Shown piece by piece: positions 11,555 through 20,954 of a stretch of 64,000 nt of DNA. The translations under genes were made by a program, and so were the position numbers. Origin of the DNA: Prorocentrum cordatum (lineage: Eukaryota > Sar > Dinophyceae > Prorocentrales > Prorocentraceae); assembly GCA_963575745.1 (NCBI GenBank), contig CAUYUJ010009446.1, forward strand, positions 737,259 through 801,258. Direction: 5' to 3'. The notes under the pieces are model-generated. The model was given only the letters and a program-made list of their open reading frames with translations. It did not search any database and had not been told where the DNA came from. How positions within the stretch are numbered: the stretch's first letter is position 1; the number at the start of each line of letters is the position of its first letter.

Positions 11555-11935
11555 GGTCCATGCGAGTAGATGCACATATGGGGAGCTCCACGCAGTGAAT
11601 AATTACTTGGACGCCTCCTACTCCCTCTCCCTCCTCCTCTTTCCTCCTCCCCTCCTCCTCTTTCCTCATACTCAGACCTACTCATGCTCAGACTTACTCA
11701 TACGCAGACTTACTCATACTCAGACCTACTCATACTCAGACTTACTCACACTCAGACATACTCATACACAGACTTACTCATACACAGATACACATGCACA
11801 GACTTTCTCATACACAGACCTACTCATACCCCGACTTACTCATACACAGACTTACTCATACGCAGACTTACTCATACTCAGGCATACTCATACTCAGACC
11901 TACTCATACTCAGACTTACTCAACACACATCAGAT
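11555..11935 (+). repeat. Satellite cassette copy 2: leader, CCT tract, 16-bp array
   Basis: GATGCACATATGGGGAGCTC leads into the shared ATTACTTGGACGCCTCCTACT junction, a CCT-rich tract and about 16 copies of the 16-bp ACTTACTCATACTCAG-type unit, ending in CAACACACATCAG. The GATGCACAT...GGAGCTCCACGCAGTG leader also occurs alone at 14.08 kb. Confidence 0.93.
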
Positions 11936-11937
11936 TT

Positions 11938-13425
11938 GGAGGTGTCTCAGGCGGGGCGCTGGTTTCAGCACCCCTAAGGGGAGCCGCCAGGGGTGGTTGC
12001 ACGGGCTCGTTCGCGGCCATTTTGTGGGGATGTCTCAGGCGGTTTGCTTGTTTCTGGGCCCAACATCCTTCGCTTGGAGAGCAGATTGTGAGGATGTCTC
12101 AGGCGGGGCGCTGGTTTCAGCACCCCTAAGGGGAGCCGCCAGGGGTGGTTGCACGGGCTCGTTCGCGGTCATTTTGTGGGGATGTCTCAGGCGGTTTGCT
12201 TGTTTCTGGGCCCAACATCCTTCGCTTGGAGAGCAGATTGTGAGGATGTCTCAGGCGGGGCGCTGGTTTCAGCACCCCTAAGGGGAGCCGCCAGGGGTGG
12301 TTGCACGGGCTCGTTCGCGGCCATTTTGTGGGGATGTCTCAGGCGGTTTGCTTGTTTCTGGGCCCAACATCCTTCGCTTGGAGAGCAGATTGTGAGGATG
12401 TCTCAGGCGGGGCGCTGGTTTCAGCACCCCTAAGGGGAGCCGCCAGGGGTGGTTGCACGGGCTCGTTCGCGGCCATTTTGTGGGGATGTCTCAGGCGGTT
12501 TGCTTGTTTCTGGGCCCAACATCCTTCGCTGGGAGAGCAGATTGTGAGGATGTCTCAGGCGGGGCGCTGGTTTCAGCACCCCTAAGGGGAAGCCGCCAGG
12601 GGTGGTTGCACGGGCTCGTTCGCGGCCATTTTGTGGGGATGTCTCAGGCGGTTTGCTTGTTTTTCAACATCCTTCGCTTGGAGAGCAGATTGTGAGGATG
12701 TCTCAGGCGGGGCGCTGGTTTCAGCACCCCGAAGGGGGGCGGTGGTTGCACGGGCTCGTTCGCGGCCATTTTGTGGGGATGTCTCAGGCGGTTTGCTTGT
12801 TTCCGGGCCCAACATCCTTCGCTTGGAGAGCAGATTGTGAGGATGTCTCAGGCGGGGCGCTGGTTTCAGCACCCCTAAGGGGAGCCGCCAGGGGTGGTTG
12901 CACGGGCTCGTTCGCGGCCATTTTGTGGGGATGTCTCAGGCGGTTTGCCTGTTTCTGGGCCCAACATCCTTCGCTTGGAGAGCAGATTGTGAGGATGTCT
13001 CAGGCGGGGCGCTGGTTTCAGCACCCCTAAGGGGAGCCGCCAGGGGTGGTTGCACGGGCTCGTTCGCGGCCATTTTGTGGGGATGTCTCAGGCGGTTTGC
13101 CTGTTTCTGGTGCCCAACATCCTTCGCTTTCGGAGCAGATTTGGAGGATGTCTCGAGCGGGGCGCTCATTTCAGCACCCCTAAGGGGAGCCGCCAGGGGT
13201 GGTTGCACGGGCTCGTTCGCGGCCATTTTGTGGGGATGTCTCAGGCGGTTTGCCTGTTTCTGGGCTCAACATCCTTCGCTTGGAGAGCAGATTGTGAGGA
13301 TGTCTCAGGCGGGGCGCTGCTTTCAGCACCCCTAAGGGGAGCCGCCAGGGGTGGTTGCACGGGCTCGTTCGCGGCCATATTGTGGGGATGTCTCAGGCGG
13401 TTCGCTTGTTTCTGGGCTCAGGGAG
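11938..13425 (+). repeat. 152-bp satellite, array 2 (about 10 units)
   Basis: The anchor TTTCAGCACCCCTAAGGGG occurs near 11961, 12113, 12265, 12417, 12570, 13013 and 13320, with variant copies near 12713 (short), 12862 and 13165. The regular spacing is 152 bp. Two subtypes are mixed: one with CGCTTGGAGAGCAGATTGTG and one with CGCTTTCGGAGCAGATTTGG, also seen in array 1. Near-identity of adjacent units indicates recent homogenisation. Confidence 0.96.
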
Positions 13426-13434
13426 GGAAATGAC

Positions 13435-13610
13435 AGGAACGAGGATGAGGAGGAGGAACAGGAGGAGGAGGAGGCGGGGGATCGTGAGGAAGGGCATGGG
13501 GGTGCGGAGGGGGAGGGGGAGCAGGAGGATGAGGAGGAGGAGCAGGAGCAGGAGAAGGGAGGGGGCGGAGGAACAGGAGGAGGAGGAGGAGGAGGAGGGC
13601 GCTTTGCTCG
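13435..13610 (+). repeat. (GGA)n-rich tract
   Basis: GAGGA/GGGGA-rich imperfect repeat following directly on the 152-bp satellite. The rich Glu/Gly open frames it produces are low-complexity artefacts. Confidence 0.9.
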
Positions 13611-13654
13611 AAGGTCCTTGACGCGAGCAGAACGTTTGTTCCGAAGTCCAGGCA

Positions 13655-13657
<3 letters not shown>

Positions 13658-13687
<30 letters not shown>
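13658..13687. repeat. (AT)n microsatellite
   Basis: About 15 AT dinucleotides ending in ATGTATTCATAGG. Confidence 0.95.
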
Positions 13688-13690
<3 letters not shown>

Positions 13691-13699
13691 TCATAGGGG

Positions 13700-15410
13700 G
13701 TGACTGCGAGGGGGGGCGGTGGCTGTGTGCGGGGATCGTTGGAAATGCTCACCGTGGCAATATCCTCCAACATGACATGCACTTATGGCCTTGTGTGGCT
13801 AAACGCTCGTCTTACATATCCCATTGCCAACTATCCTACAACATATGCACATGTAGGAAGCTCCAAAGCTACCACGGGCTGAAAAGGGGAAGGCCTGGCA
13901 GCTGAGGACGGGGGAATAAGAGGAAGAGGCTCGCATTCAACCATACTCAAAGCTCACTCTGACTCATACGCAATCACTCGCATTAGGGGTCATTCGTCTT
14001 CGTCGGCCCTGTCGCCCACGTGGACGCGCTATTGTAGTCGACCGCTCATGAACAGACGCTCACCACGGCATGACATAAAACATGAGATGCACATACAGGG
14101 AGCTCCACGCAGTGAGTAATTGCCGCAGCGCTGGCGCTCGCACAGAGCGGGTCGGCCGAGGTTTGCATTTGAAAGCGCGTCTCTGCTGGAAGCCTCTTAA
14201 ATGTCCCAGAGAATTGGTTTGTCAAGATGTGTTGTTCTGATCCATTGGTCGTGAAGGCTTGCATATGGGTCCCCCGTACATCTGCATATGGATTTGGAAA
14301 ATGAGTGCAAGTGCGTCCAAAACTTGCATTGCATTTCCGTGCATTTTCTTGGTTGTGTCACCCATCCCTCGCGGTCTGGATTTTGGGCTTAATGTGTCGC
14401 GCCGCCGGTTCTGGCCCACCACGCCTCGGCGCGACACGGTAACCATTTCGGGTCCCCAGATGTGAACGGCCTGAGCTTTTCAGAGCTTCCCGCCCCGCAG
14501 AGCGGAGCGACACGCTGTCCGCTTGCAGGGCATAGGGTGTCGCCGGGGCCGCCGCTTCGACACGCTAAGCAAGAGTTCCCGACCGCAGCACTCGGCAAGC
14601 CCTAATCTTATGTTTGGGACCTGGGCAGACCCAGGACGACCCAGGCGCCTGGCGCACCCACTGTGCGTGCCAGTCGTCGCCATGCCCACCTGAGGGAGAG
14701 ACGCCTCGGGCGTGTGACTCTCCACTCCACTGAGTCAGGTCCTCCTGCCTGACTATCCGCCTCTGCCTCCTCCTCACCGTGCTTCCCTCATCCTTAACGT
14801 CCTCCTGACCCCGTGGGCCCCCCGCACACTCTTCACTCAGGCCTTCGGGAGTGGGGTGCCGCATCTGAATTTGAGCAGGCCGCCTCCCCTTGCATGCGGA
14901 CTAATTCGTGACTCTGCGCCCTGGTTTCGCTCGGACGCGCGTGCGGATTGCCTCTGCCGCGCTGCGACGGAAAAAGTTTCAGATCCCGCAAGAGGTCCCC
15001 ACCCCCCCCGCGGCTGCACGTGGGTGAATCAATTCTCGCATTCCCTTAGCAAGTCCACTGGATCGGCATCCTGGTTGATTGTCCTCCTCTCGGGTATTGC
15101 TTGTATGCGGGGATTGGTTTTGTGAGGATGTTTGCACATATGCACGCGACCCCCTTCAAAAGACAAAGCTCTGCCTTTTGTGCGGATTTTCTCGCCAGGA
15201 ACAACCGAGATGACACTGTGGCGCTTCAGCGACATGTGATGATGTGTGAGTGTATGGTTTGTGGTCCTGGGTCTGGTGCACGTGTATTTGCGAGGACGTT
15301 CGTGCTCATACGGCACGAACAAAGTGAGGGCATGGGAGAGGAGGAGAAGAGAAGGCGAGGGAGGCGCAAGGAGGGAGCAGGGATGGGGGAGGGGAGCCTG
15401 CCCCTTGCCA
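13700..15410. other. Stretch without recognisable genes
   Basis: No domain-bearing reading frame was recognised. A copy of the satellite-cassette leader (GATGCACATACAGGGAGCTC and onward to GTGAGTAATT) lies at 14079-14115 without the downstream arrays. A second partial similarity to the cassette surroundings (GGCTCGCATTCAACCATACT) lies near 13930. The rest appears to be unique GC-rich sequence. Confidence 0.6.
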
Positions 15411-15414
15411 TCCC

Positions 15415-15740
15415 CCTCCTCGTGCTGGTGCTCCTCCTCCTCCCCATCCTCCTCCTCCTCCTCCTCCTCCTCCTCCTCCTCCTCATCATCATCATCATCA
15501 TCATCACCATCACCATCACCCTCACCACCATCATCATCACCACCAGCAGCATTATCGGAACCGTCATCGTTACCGTCGCCATCCTCATAATTATCGTTAC
15601 CGTCACCATTATCATACCGTTACCGTTACCGTCACCATTATCATAATCATCCTCATCCTCATCCTCAGCATCATCGTCGTTGTACCATCATCCGCATCAT
15701 CAGCATCAGCATCATCAGCATCATCATCAGCATCAGCATT
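15415..15740. repeat. (CCT)n then (ATC/GTT ACC)n compound microsatellite
   Basis: CCT repeats to about 15483 pass into CAT/ATC repeats with ACC and TTA interruptions, ending near 15740 with (CAGCAT)n. Confidence 0.93.
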
Positions 15741-16120
15741 GCTACTAGCGTTTCTGGGGTGATTATCATAATCATTAGTCTACGATGGTTCTTATTATAA
15801 CTGCTATTCCTACGATGTAGTTTTATTGATACGACAGTCATCGTATTTAGTATGATTAGTATTATTGGTGGTAGTGCTGGCATGCTTATCCTGCTGATTA
15901 TAAGTATTACTATCAGTAGTCGTATTCGTATGATTGGCCTTATTAGTACGCTTGTTCTCATCTTTCCTCATCCTCCCCCTTCCCCTGGCTCAGGTGCTGA
16001 ACCTGGGCGACTCGGGGGTCATGCTCCTCAGGCCCGCCTGGCGCTCGAGGCGCCAACAGCGCGCGCGCGCGCCCGGGTCCGTGCCCCCGCCTTACAGTGC
16101 ACGTCTCCCCGCCCCGCCTC

Positions 16121-16159
16121 CCGCCCGCAGTCGTCGTCGACGACGACGACTGCGGGCGG
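16121..16159. repeat. 39-bp perfect palindrome next to (GGA)n
   Basis: CCGCCCGCAGTCGTCGTCG at 16121-16139 is mirrored exactly by its reverse complement at 16141-16159 around a single A at 16140. The right arm abuts the (GGA)n tract directly. Confidence 0.92.
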
Positions 16160-16385
16160 AGGAGGAGGAGGAGGAGGAGGAGGAGGAGGAGGAGGAGGAG
16201 GAGGAGGAGGAGGAGGAGGAGGAGGAGGAGGAGGAGGAGGAGGAGGAGGAGGAGAGAGGATGACGGAGGAGGAGGATGGAGAAGGAGGAACAGGGAGGAG
16301 GGAGGATGACGGAGGAGGAGGACGGAGGAGGAAGATGGAGGAGGAGGAGGAGGAGGACGGAGGATCGAGGAGGAGGAGGAGGTTT
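16158..16385. repeat. (GGA)n tract
   Basis: About 100 bp of pure GGA repeats followed by interrupted GGA/GAC repeats. It lies between the perfect palindrome and the SL relic that begins LINE-B copy 1. Confidence 0.95.
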
Positions 16386-16410
16386 TCCTGCCTCTCCCTC
16401 TCCTCCTCTT

Positions 16411-16450
16411 CCGTATGTCGCCATTTTAGTTCAAGCCATCTTGGTTCTAG
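16411..16450 (+). other. Tandem DinoSL relics (trans-spliced leader)
   Basis: The DinoSL is the 22-nt leader trans-spliced onto dinoflagellate mRNAs; its last 15 nt are CCATTTTGGCTCAAG. Here CCGTA, a 4-nt insertion, then GCCATTTTAGTTCAAG at 16420-16435 (14 of 16 match) is followed immediately by CCATCTTGGTTCTAG at 16436-16450 (12 of 15). Such head-to-tail relics are the known mark of retroposed mRNAs that were trans-spliced again. A pyrimidine-rich tract (CCTGCCTCTCCCTCTCCTCC) lies just upstream, as at a splice acceptor. Confidence 0.8.
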
Positions 16451-16487
16451 GCTAAGCCTGTGAAGGCTAGACGGTGGCCGAATCGTG

Positions 16488-17215
16488 ATGAGATATGATT
16501 TGCACCCGCACGCCAAGGCTCAAGCTTGCTGACTGCTGCAAGGCAGAGCGCGTGGCCGGCGTACGAAGCGTAAGCGTAAGAACAAATGCAAGAAGAAACA
16601 TCAGCACGATGCATCTCCCGACGATGATTCTCGCAGCCATTCCAGTGCTATGGCAAAGGAGCGTGCTGAGCGCCATCATCGGCAACAGCATGAAGATCTG
16701 GTTCTTCCTGACGTGCATGACTCGGCCGTTTGGGAGTCTTTTATCGCGAACGTCTTCACCGAGCGCCTCCCCGAGTTCGCAGACAAGGCGGCGGGGACGT
16801 TGGAGTCCAAGGTACACTCCACGGTGCAGTCCGCCATTTCCAGGATTCTGGCCCAGATCGACGGGATCAGGGAAGGTGCGGCCACGTTGCCTGCCACGCT
16901 TGAGGCGCCCATTTTACACAGCTCACGGGCGTCCATGGAGGGCGAGCTACGCAAGCTCACCGAGCAGATCGATGGTCTACGTGTGCAGCGCAAAGCTTTA
17001 CAGCGTGAGCAGGACCACCACTCCGACCTCCTGGCCTGGCACACACGGAAGATCGATGATTCGGAGGACGCGTTGGCCGTTGCGGCTCAGCAGCCCCGTC
17101 CTCCGTCGCTGGCGGACATGAATTTCGACCGCGTACCCGACGGCAGCATCCTGCGCGCCCATGTTCGGGTTATCGTTCCTCGCGATACCGTCGTGCAGCT
17201 CCTCGCCCCTTACAG
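16488..17215 (+). pseudogene. LINE type B ORF1 (copy 1, N-terminal part)
   Basis: ATG at 16488 opens a frame broken by TGA at 16530, then continuing through a basic segment (RRTKRKRKNKCKKK) to a second ATG at 16650. Residues after it form a predicted coiled coil (LTEQIDGLRVQRKALQRE) and a NFDRVPDGSILR block that I associate with RNA-binding ORF1 proteins of dinoflagellate LINEs. Similarity is lost after about 17215, where the frame shifts. An ORF1 of this kind would bind element RNA. The SL relic lies 38 bp upstream of the first ATG. Confidence 0.6.
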
Positions 17216-17219
17216 GTTT

Positions 17220-18265
17220 GGTGGATCTTGGCATTGCTGCGGTGAGGGGGCCCGAGGTGGCGAAGCAGTTCGCCGTCCGGCTCACGGACCAGCCTGGCGT
17301 TGGTGGGCGTCTGGTCCTTCGTGTCTTTTGTGTGTTTTTTTCGTCGCAGCGGCAGCTGGGTCGCCTTCGTCGTCCCGCTGTCCACGGGTGGCGCTGCGAG
17401 GCTCCACACATTGGCTGACCTCTTGGCGAGCGCAGGCCAGGCGGGCGCTGGCATTGCGGGGCCGCGCGTCGATGACATTGGCGGCGCTGTGATCGCTCTC
17501 GTCTATTCGTCACGCGTCGGGAGGACCCTGACCATCGCGAGCGCGGTCGCCACGCTCTCCTCGCAGCTCGCCAAGTGCGTGACCACCCCGCCTCGCGCTT
17601 CCTCCTTCGACGCGGTGGCCAATGCTGCGATGCCCCGCCTTGCATGTCCGTGGATTTGCCACCATCTGGGTGGGCCCTATCGATGATGTGATATTTCATT
17701 TCTGGATTGGCCCGTCACTCTTCGTCACCAGTTGGAGCCCCCGCTCGCCAAGGTGGGCGGCAGGATTCGCGAGGCCGCTGCCAGCTGCGCCCTTGCCTCG
17801 GCTCTGGCGCCGGCACGCGCCATTAGGATTATGTCCGCGCTCCCGCACCTCGACTACGAGGTCATTCCGCTGCCGCGCGGCGCAGCGCGTCAGGAAGTTG
17901 GACATCGTGCGCAGCCCTTCCGCATCCCTGTCGGAGTCTCTCTTCCGCGTCATTGGGCCCAGCTCGGTGCCCGGGGCTGTCCGCGCGTGCCCTCGCAGTT
18001 AGGTCACGTTGTCCAGGCATGGCCGCGAGTTCGCGTCGTTGCGGGCCACGCTGGCTGAGCGACGTGGCTGACTACTGTCCCCATCGACAGCATCTTGCCC
18101 AATCGCCTCTGCCCGACTTCTGGGGTTCCCTTCCATCGCAGAGTATCCGGAGCGCGCGGCATACGATGACCGGGCTATTTCCGATGTCCTGCTGGATCCG
18201 TCGCCGATGGCAGGCCGCCCGACATTCCAGCGTGCTGCGAGGCAGACCATGGACCGCGTAGAGTC
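17220..18265 (+). pseudogene. LINE type B reverse transcriptase fragment (copy 1)
   Basis: The active-site motif appears as VDDIGG (Asp codons at 17471 and 17474), followed by an IASAVATL helix and AKCVTTPP, the usual motif C to motif D region. Downstream, after frame changes, come MSALPHLDYEVIPLP and a segment with AEYPERAAYDD and ESIRDPLRLRLAAQL, resembling the RT-downstream region of this LINE type. Endonuclease and RT motifs A/B are not recognisable, so a large internal deletion joins ORF1 to the RT palm. Confidence 0.6.
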
Positions 18266-18438
18266 GATCAGAGACCCGCTCCGGCTCCGTCTCGCAGCAC
18301 AGCTTTCTGAGCAGCGGCCCGGGCGGCGGCAGATTTTCTTAGACATCCACCGGGGGGGGCAACAGGCGACGTGGACGAAGAGTCCTGCATACTGGATCTG
18401 GCCTGGTTTGCATATTCTTGCGCCGGACCTGTGGACCG

Positions 18439-18441
<3 letters not shown>

Positions 18442-18483
<42 letters not shown>

Positions 18484-18500
18484 GTGTGTGTGTGTGTGTG
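18442..18500. repeat. (AT)n(GT)n microsatellite
   Basis: About 16 AT dinucleotides followed by 9-10 GT dinucleotides, inserted in the distal part of LINE-B copy 1. Confidence 0.95.
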
Positions 18501-18509
18501 TCAATTTCC

Positions 18510-20290
18510 GAATATTGTGCGCAGAAGTCCGTGAGTGATATCTTTTTGGTTGCGGGGTGCCATCGCGTTCGGGCTACTTGCGAAGAAGCTCCTCGAGGCT
18601 GATGGACGCCTGGAGACATGGCCGAACCATCGATGGAAGCAGCTCAATTCTCGGTGGCAGTCCGCAGCTCGCATCGCCCTTGCATCCTGGGCTGAGCACG
18701 CCGTTATTCATGACGGCGCAGCTTCCCGCGCAAAGTCTGCTTGCGCTGCCCTGACTTTTGCGCCGTCCAGTTCGCGGGCCCTTCGCCAGCTTAGCTGCCT
18801 CGATGCGCCCGTTTTGAGACACATCACGCACCGCGCTTAAGATGTCCGCGCCCATGCGCCGCGCGTTGAATCAGCGCATTGGCCCGCGTTTTAGCCAACG
18901 TATCGCGTCAGACCTACGTCTTCAGTCCACGCGTTGAGCTCCGCATCATTCCGCTACGGGTTGCGCATTCCGTATCGGGGCGGCTAGGTTCACTGGCGTG
19001 CTAAAGATCCGTTATGACGACGGCATGTTTCGCTCGCCGCTGAGGACTCTGCTGTCCGGCGCGACGGTAGCGACGCCGAGCCCGTTGACGCAGGGCTCAC
19101 CTTCGAATTCTTGCCGAGCACGTCCTCGATGTTCTCGCTGGCCGAGTCCGCTCCTATGCTGGGCCTTCAATCGGCTCATGGCGATGCTAACCCTTCGCAG
19201 GATGCTTGGGCTAATGGTATCGGAGCTCCCCTTGGCGCTGGCCCTGCGAGTTCCCGTCGCGATGCGTCGTGCAGTCCGCGCTCGGCGCCTCCACCTGAAA
19301 CCTGATTCCCAGTGGCTGGAAGATCCTCCACCTGGCTCTCGTCCTTCGAATCCTGCCGCGACGTAGCCATGGTCAGCGACGTCATTGACGGCCAGCTGGG
19401 CCCACCCGGCGGCAATAGCGACGCTTCCGGCTGCCCTTCGCGACAGCGCCTTCGAAGCGCTTTCCACGCCGCCTTCGCGCGCGAGGTTTGCGCGAGCCAG
19501 GCCTGGCCCCGACCCCGCTCAATTCGCAGCCTGGCATCCGGATGTCGAGGAGGTGGTTGGAGATGGCAATATTTTTTCTGGCTCAGTGGGCCTCGCTAGC
19601 GTTGGCCAGGTTGGTTGGTGCCTTCTTCTGTTTCCTGACTGTTCTGCGTGGCGACGTTCCTCCCCGTCCTCCCCTGGCCCTCGCCACCCCGTCCTCGTCC
19701 CAAAAACCCGCCTTTCCCCTCTGCCTTCTCCTGCTGTCTCCTCTTTCCCCTCTCCCCCCCTTTTCTGTTTTGTTTCCTCCTACGGCTCCTCCTCCTGTCC
19801 GCCGTCGTTCTTTCTGCTTAACAGTGGCGCCGTTGTAGCTTGCTCAGGGAGTTAGGGGGATGGCTGGGCGGCAGCGTTGGATGTGCACGTTTCCGTCTTT
19901 GAAGCCTTGGTATCGAAGCCGTCCGCGTTTCCATGGTAGCAGTCGAAGCGTAGCTGCGCCCTTCTCAGCCGCGGGCTGTCGACACCTCGCTGTCCCTCAT
20001 ATCCCCTTCCCCGCGTTCCTCACCCGCGCCCCTTATCCCAGATCCTTTTCCGCTCCGCGTCATCCCCCCGCCACCGCCACCTTTCCTCCCCTCTCTCCTC
20101 CCATCTCTCCTCCCCTGCCTCCTCACCTGAGATTCGACATCACGAGTCAGGTCGACACGTGTTGGTCCCGGGGCTTGAGACTGGGCGAAAACGCCCAGTC
20201 TGAACAGATTGCAACGCGCGGATCTCAGGGTCCTCCCCGTTCTCCCCTTCCCTGCTCATCGTCGTCCTCCCCCTCCTCCTCCTTCTCCTC
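18510..20290 (+). other. Probable 3' LINE remains and spacer, nothing firm
   Basis: Frames near 18540-18840 and 19010-19470 have protein-like composition but no recognised motif; they may be the eroded 3' end of LINE-B copy 1. From 19640 the sequence becomes pyrimidine-rich (CCTCCCC, CTCCTCCT) up to the SL relic at 20302. No splice sites or RNA genes were recognised. Confidence 0.4.
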
Positions 20291-20301
20291 CTCCTCCTCC
20301 T

Positions 20302-20343
20302 CTCAAGCCACTTGGGCCCAAGCCATTTTGGCAGGCGCCCAAG
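20302..20343 (+). other. Tandem DinoSL relics upstream of LINE-A
   Basis: After a (CCT)n tract, CTCAAG (20302-20307) is followed by CCACTTGGGCCCAAG (20308-20322, 12 of 15 match to the leader 3' end) and CCATTTTGGC (20323-20332, perfect) with a 5-nt insertion before CCCAAG (20338-20343). AGCCATTTTGGC is an exact 12-nt match to the leader core. Three truncated leaders in tandem imply at least two or three rounds of transcription, trans-splicing and re-insertion. Confidence 0.82.
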
Positions 20344-20447
20344 CCTCGACCCCGCCACGAGGGGGCTTGAGGGGCACGTCGTCTCGCGCCACAGGTCAGG
20401 ATTCTCTGATAGTTTGGTGCTCGATCGGCGTGGCAAAGTCGAGGGTT

Positions 20448-20954
20448 ATGACGAAGACGGCTCCGCGTGCATGGAGTCAGTGCTCAGGTTGTGGTACATT
20501 CGAGTGGAACGACGTTCTCACCACTCGTCGGTGTGTCTGCAGCCGATGTAATCGAACCGTCAAGCTCTACAAGCCCAAGGGGAAGAAGGACGGCGACGAC
20601 TTCACAGACCAGGGTGCCAACCAGCTTAGGCTCGCCCTTACCAGCTCTGGCAAGGGGCAGGGCAAGGGATATGGTGGCGGCAAGGGTTCAGATGGAGATG
20701 TCTCGTCCGAGGTCAGGACACGACTATTGCGCATCATCAGTTCCACCAAGGACATGGGGTTGAAGGCCCAGTTGCTCGCGGAGCTCGAGGCCGCAGATCG
20801 CCCAGGGCCTGCTGCCCAGGTGCAGACTCCAGAGGAGACTCTGCGAAGGGCAGCAGGCGAGTGGAAGAACGCCAACATGAGGCATGACCAGGCAGTCGCG
20901 CAGGTGATCAAGTGTAGGAGCGCCCTCGCGAAGGCGGATGAGAAGGAGACGTAG
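20448..20954 (+). CDS. LINE-A ORF1, zinc-ribbon and coiled-coil protein
   Basis: Start chosen at the first in-frame ATG downstream of the SL relic; the frame is also open upstream to 19860 but that part is Ser/Pro-rich low-complexity. 168 residues. Residues 12-35 carry a zinc-ribbon-like set of cysteines (CSGC, then CVCSRC; first Cys codons at 20481 and 20490). A Lys/Gly-rich middle (GKGQGKGYGGGKG) suggests RNA binding and the C-terminal third is a charged helix (EETLRRAAGEWKNANMRHDQ). It likely coats element RNA. The TAG stop is followed immediately by ATG of the next segment, so this may be either true ORF1 termination with re-initiation or a nonsense change in a fused protein. Confidence 0.65.
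   Translation: MTKTAPRAWSQCSGCGTFEWNDVLTTRRCVCSRCNRTVKLYKPKGKKDGDDFTDQGANQLRLALTSSGKGQGKGYGGGKGSDGDVSSEVRTRLLRIISSTKDMGLKAQLLAELEAADRPGPAAQVQTPEETLRRAAGEWKNANMRHDQAVAQVIKCRSALAKADEKET

Noticed and set aside
12452-12500. GCGGCCATTTTGTGGGGATGTC inside each 152-bp unit as a leader relic
   Set aside because: Shares only GCCATTTTG with the DinoSL, lacks the CTCAAG end in register, and is simply part of the satellite.
10332-13425. Chains of 80-150 codon open frames with near-identical protein text
   Set aside because: They come from the 152-bp satellite read in all three phases; each ends at the same CCCTAA and none has a start context or domain.
15246-16516. Long Ser-, Arg-, Glu-, Pro- or Gly-only open frames at triplet repeats (also 27-28.5, 57.5-59.4 and 63 kb)
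   Set aside because: Low-complexity translation of (CCT)n, (GGA)n, (ATC)n tracts on both strands; open because the repeats contain no stops.
19860-20447. N-terminal extension of LINE-A ORF1 to 19860
   Set aside because: Same frame is open, but the segment is Ser/Pro-rich, crosses the CCT tract and lies upstream of the SL relics, so it would not be in the trans-spliced mRNA.
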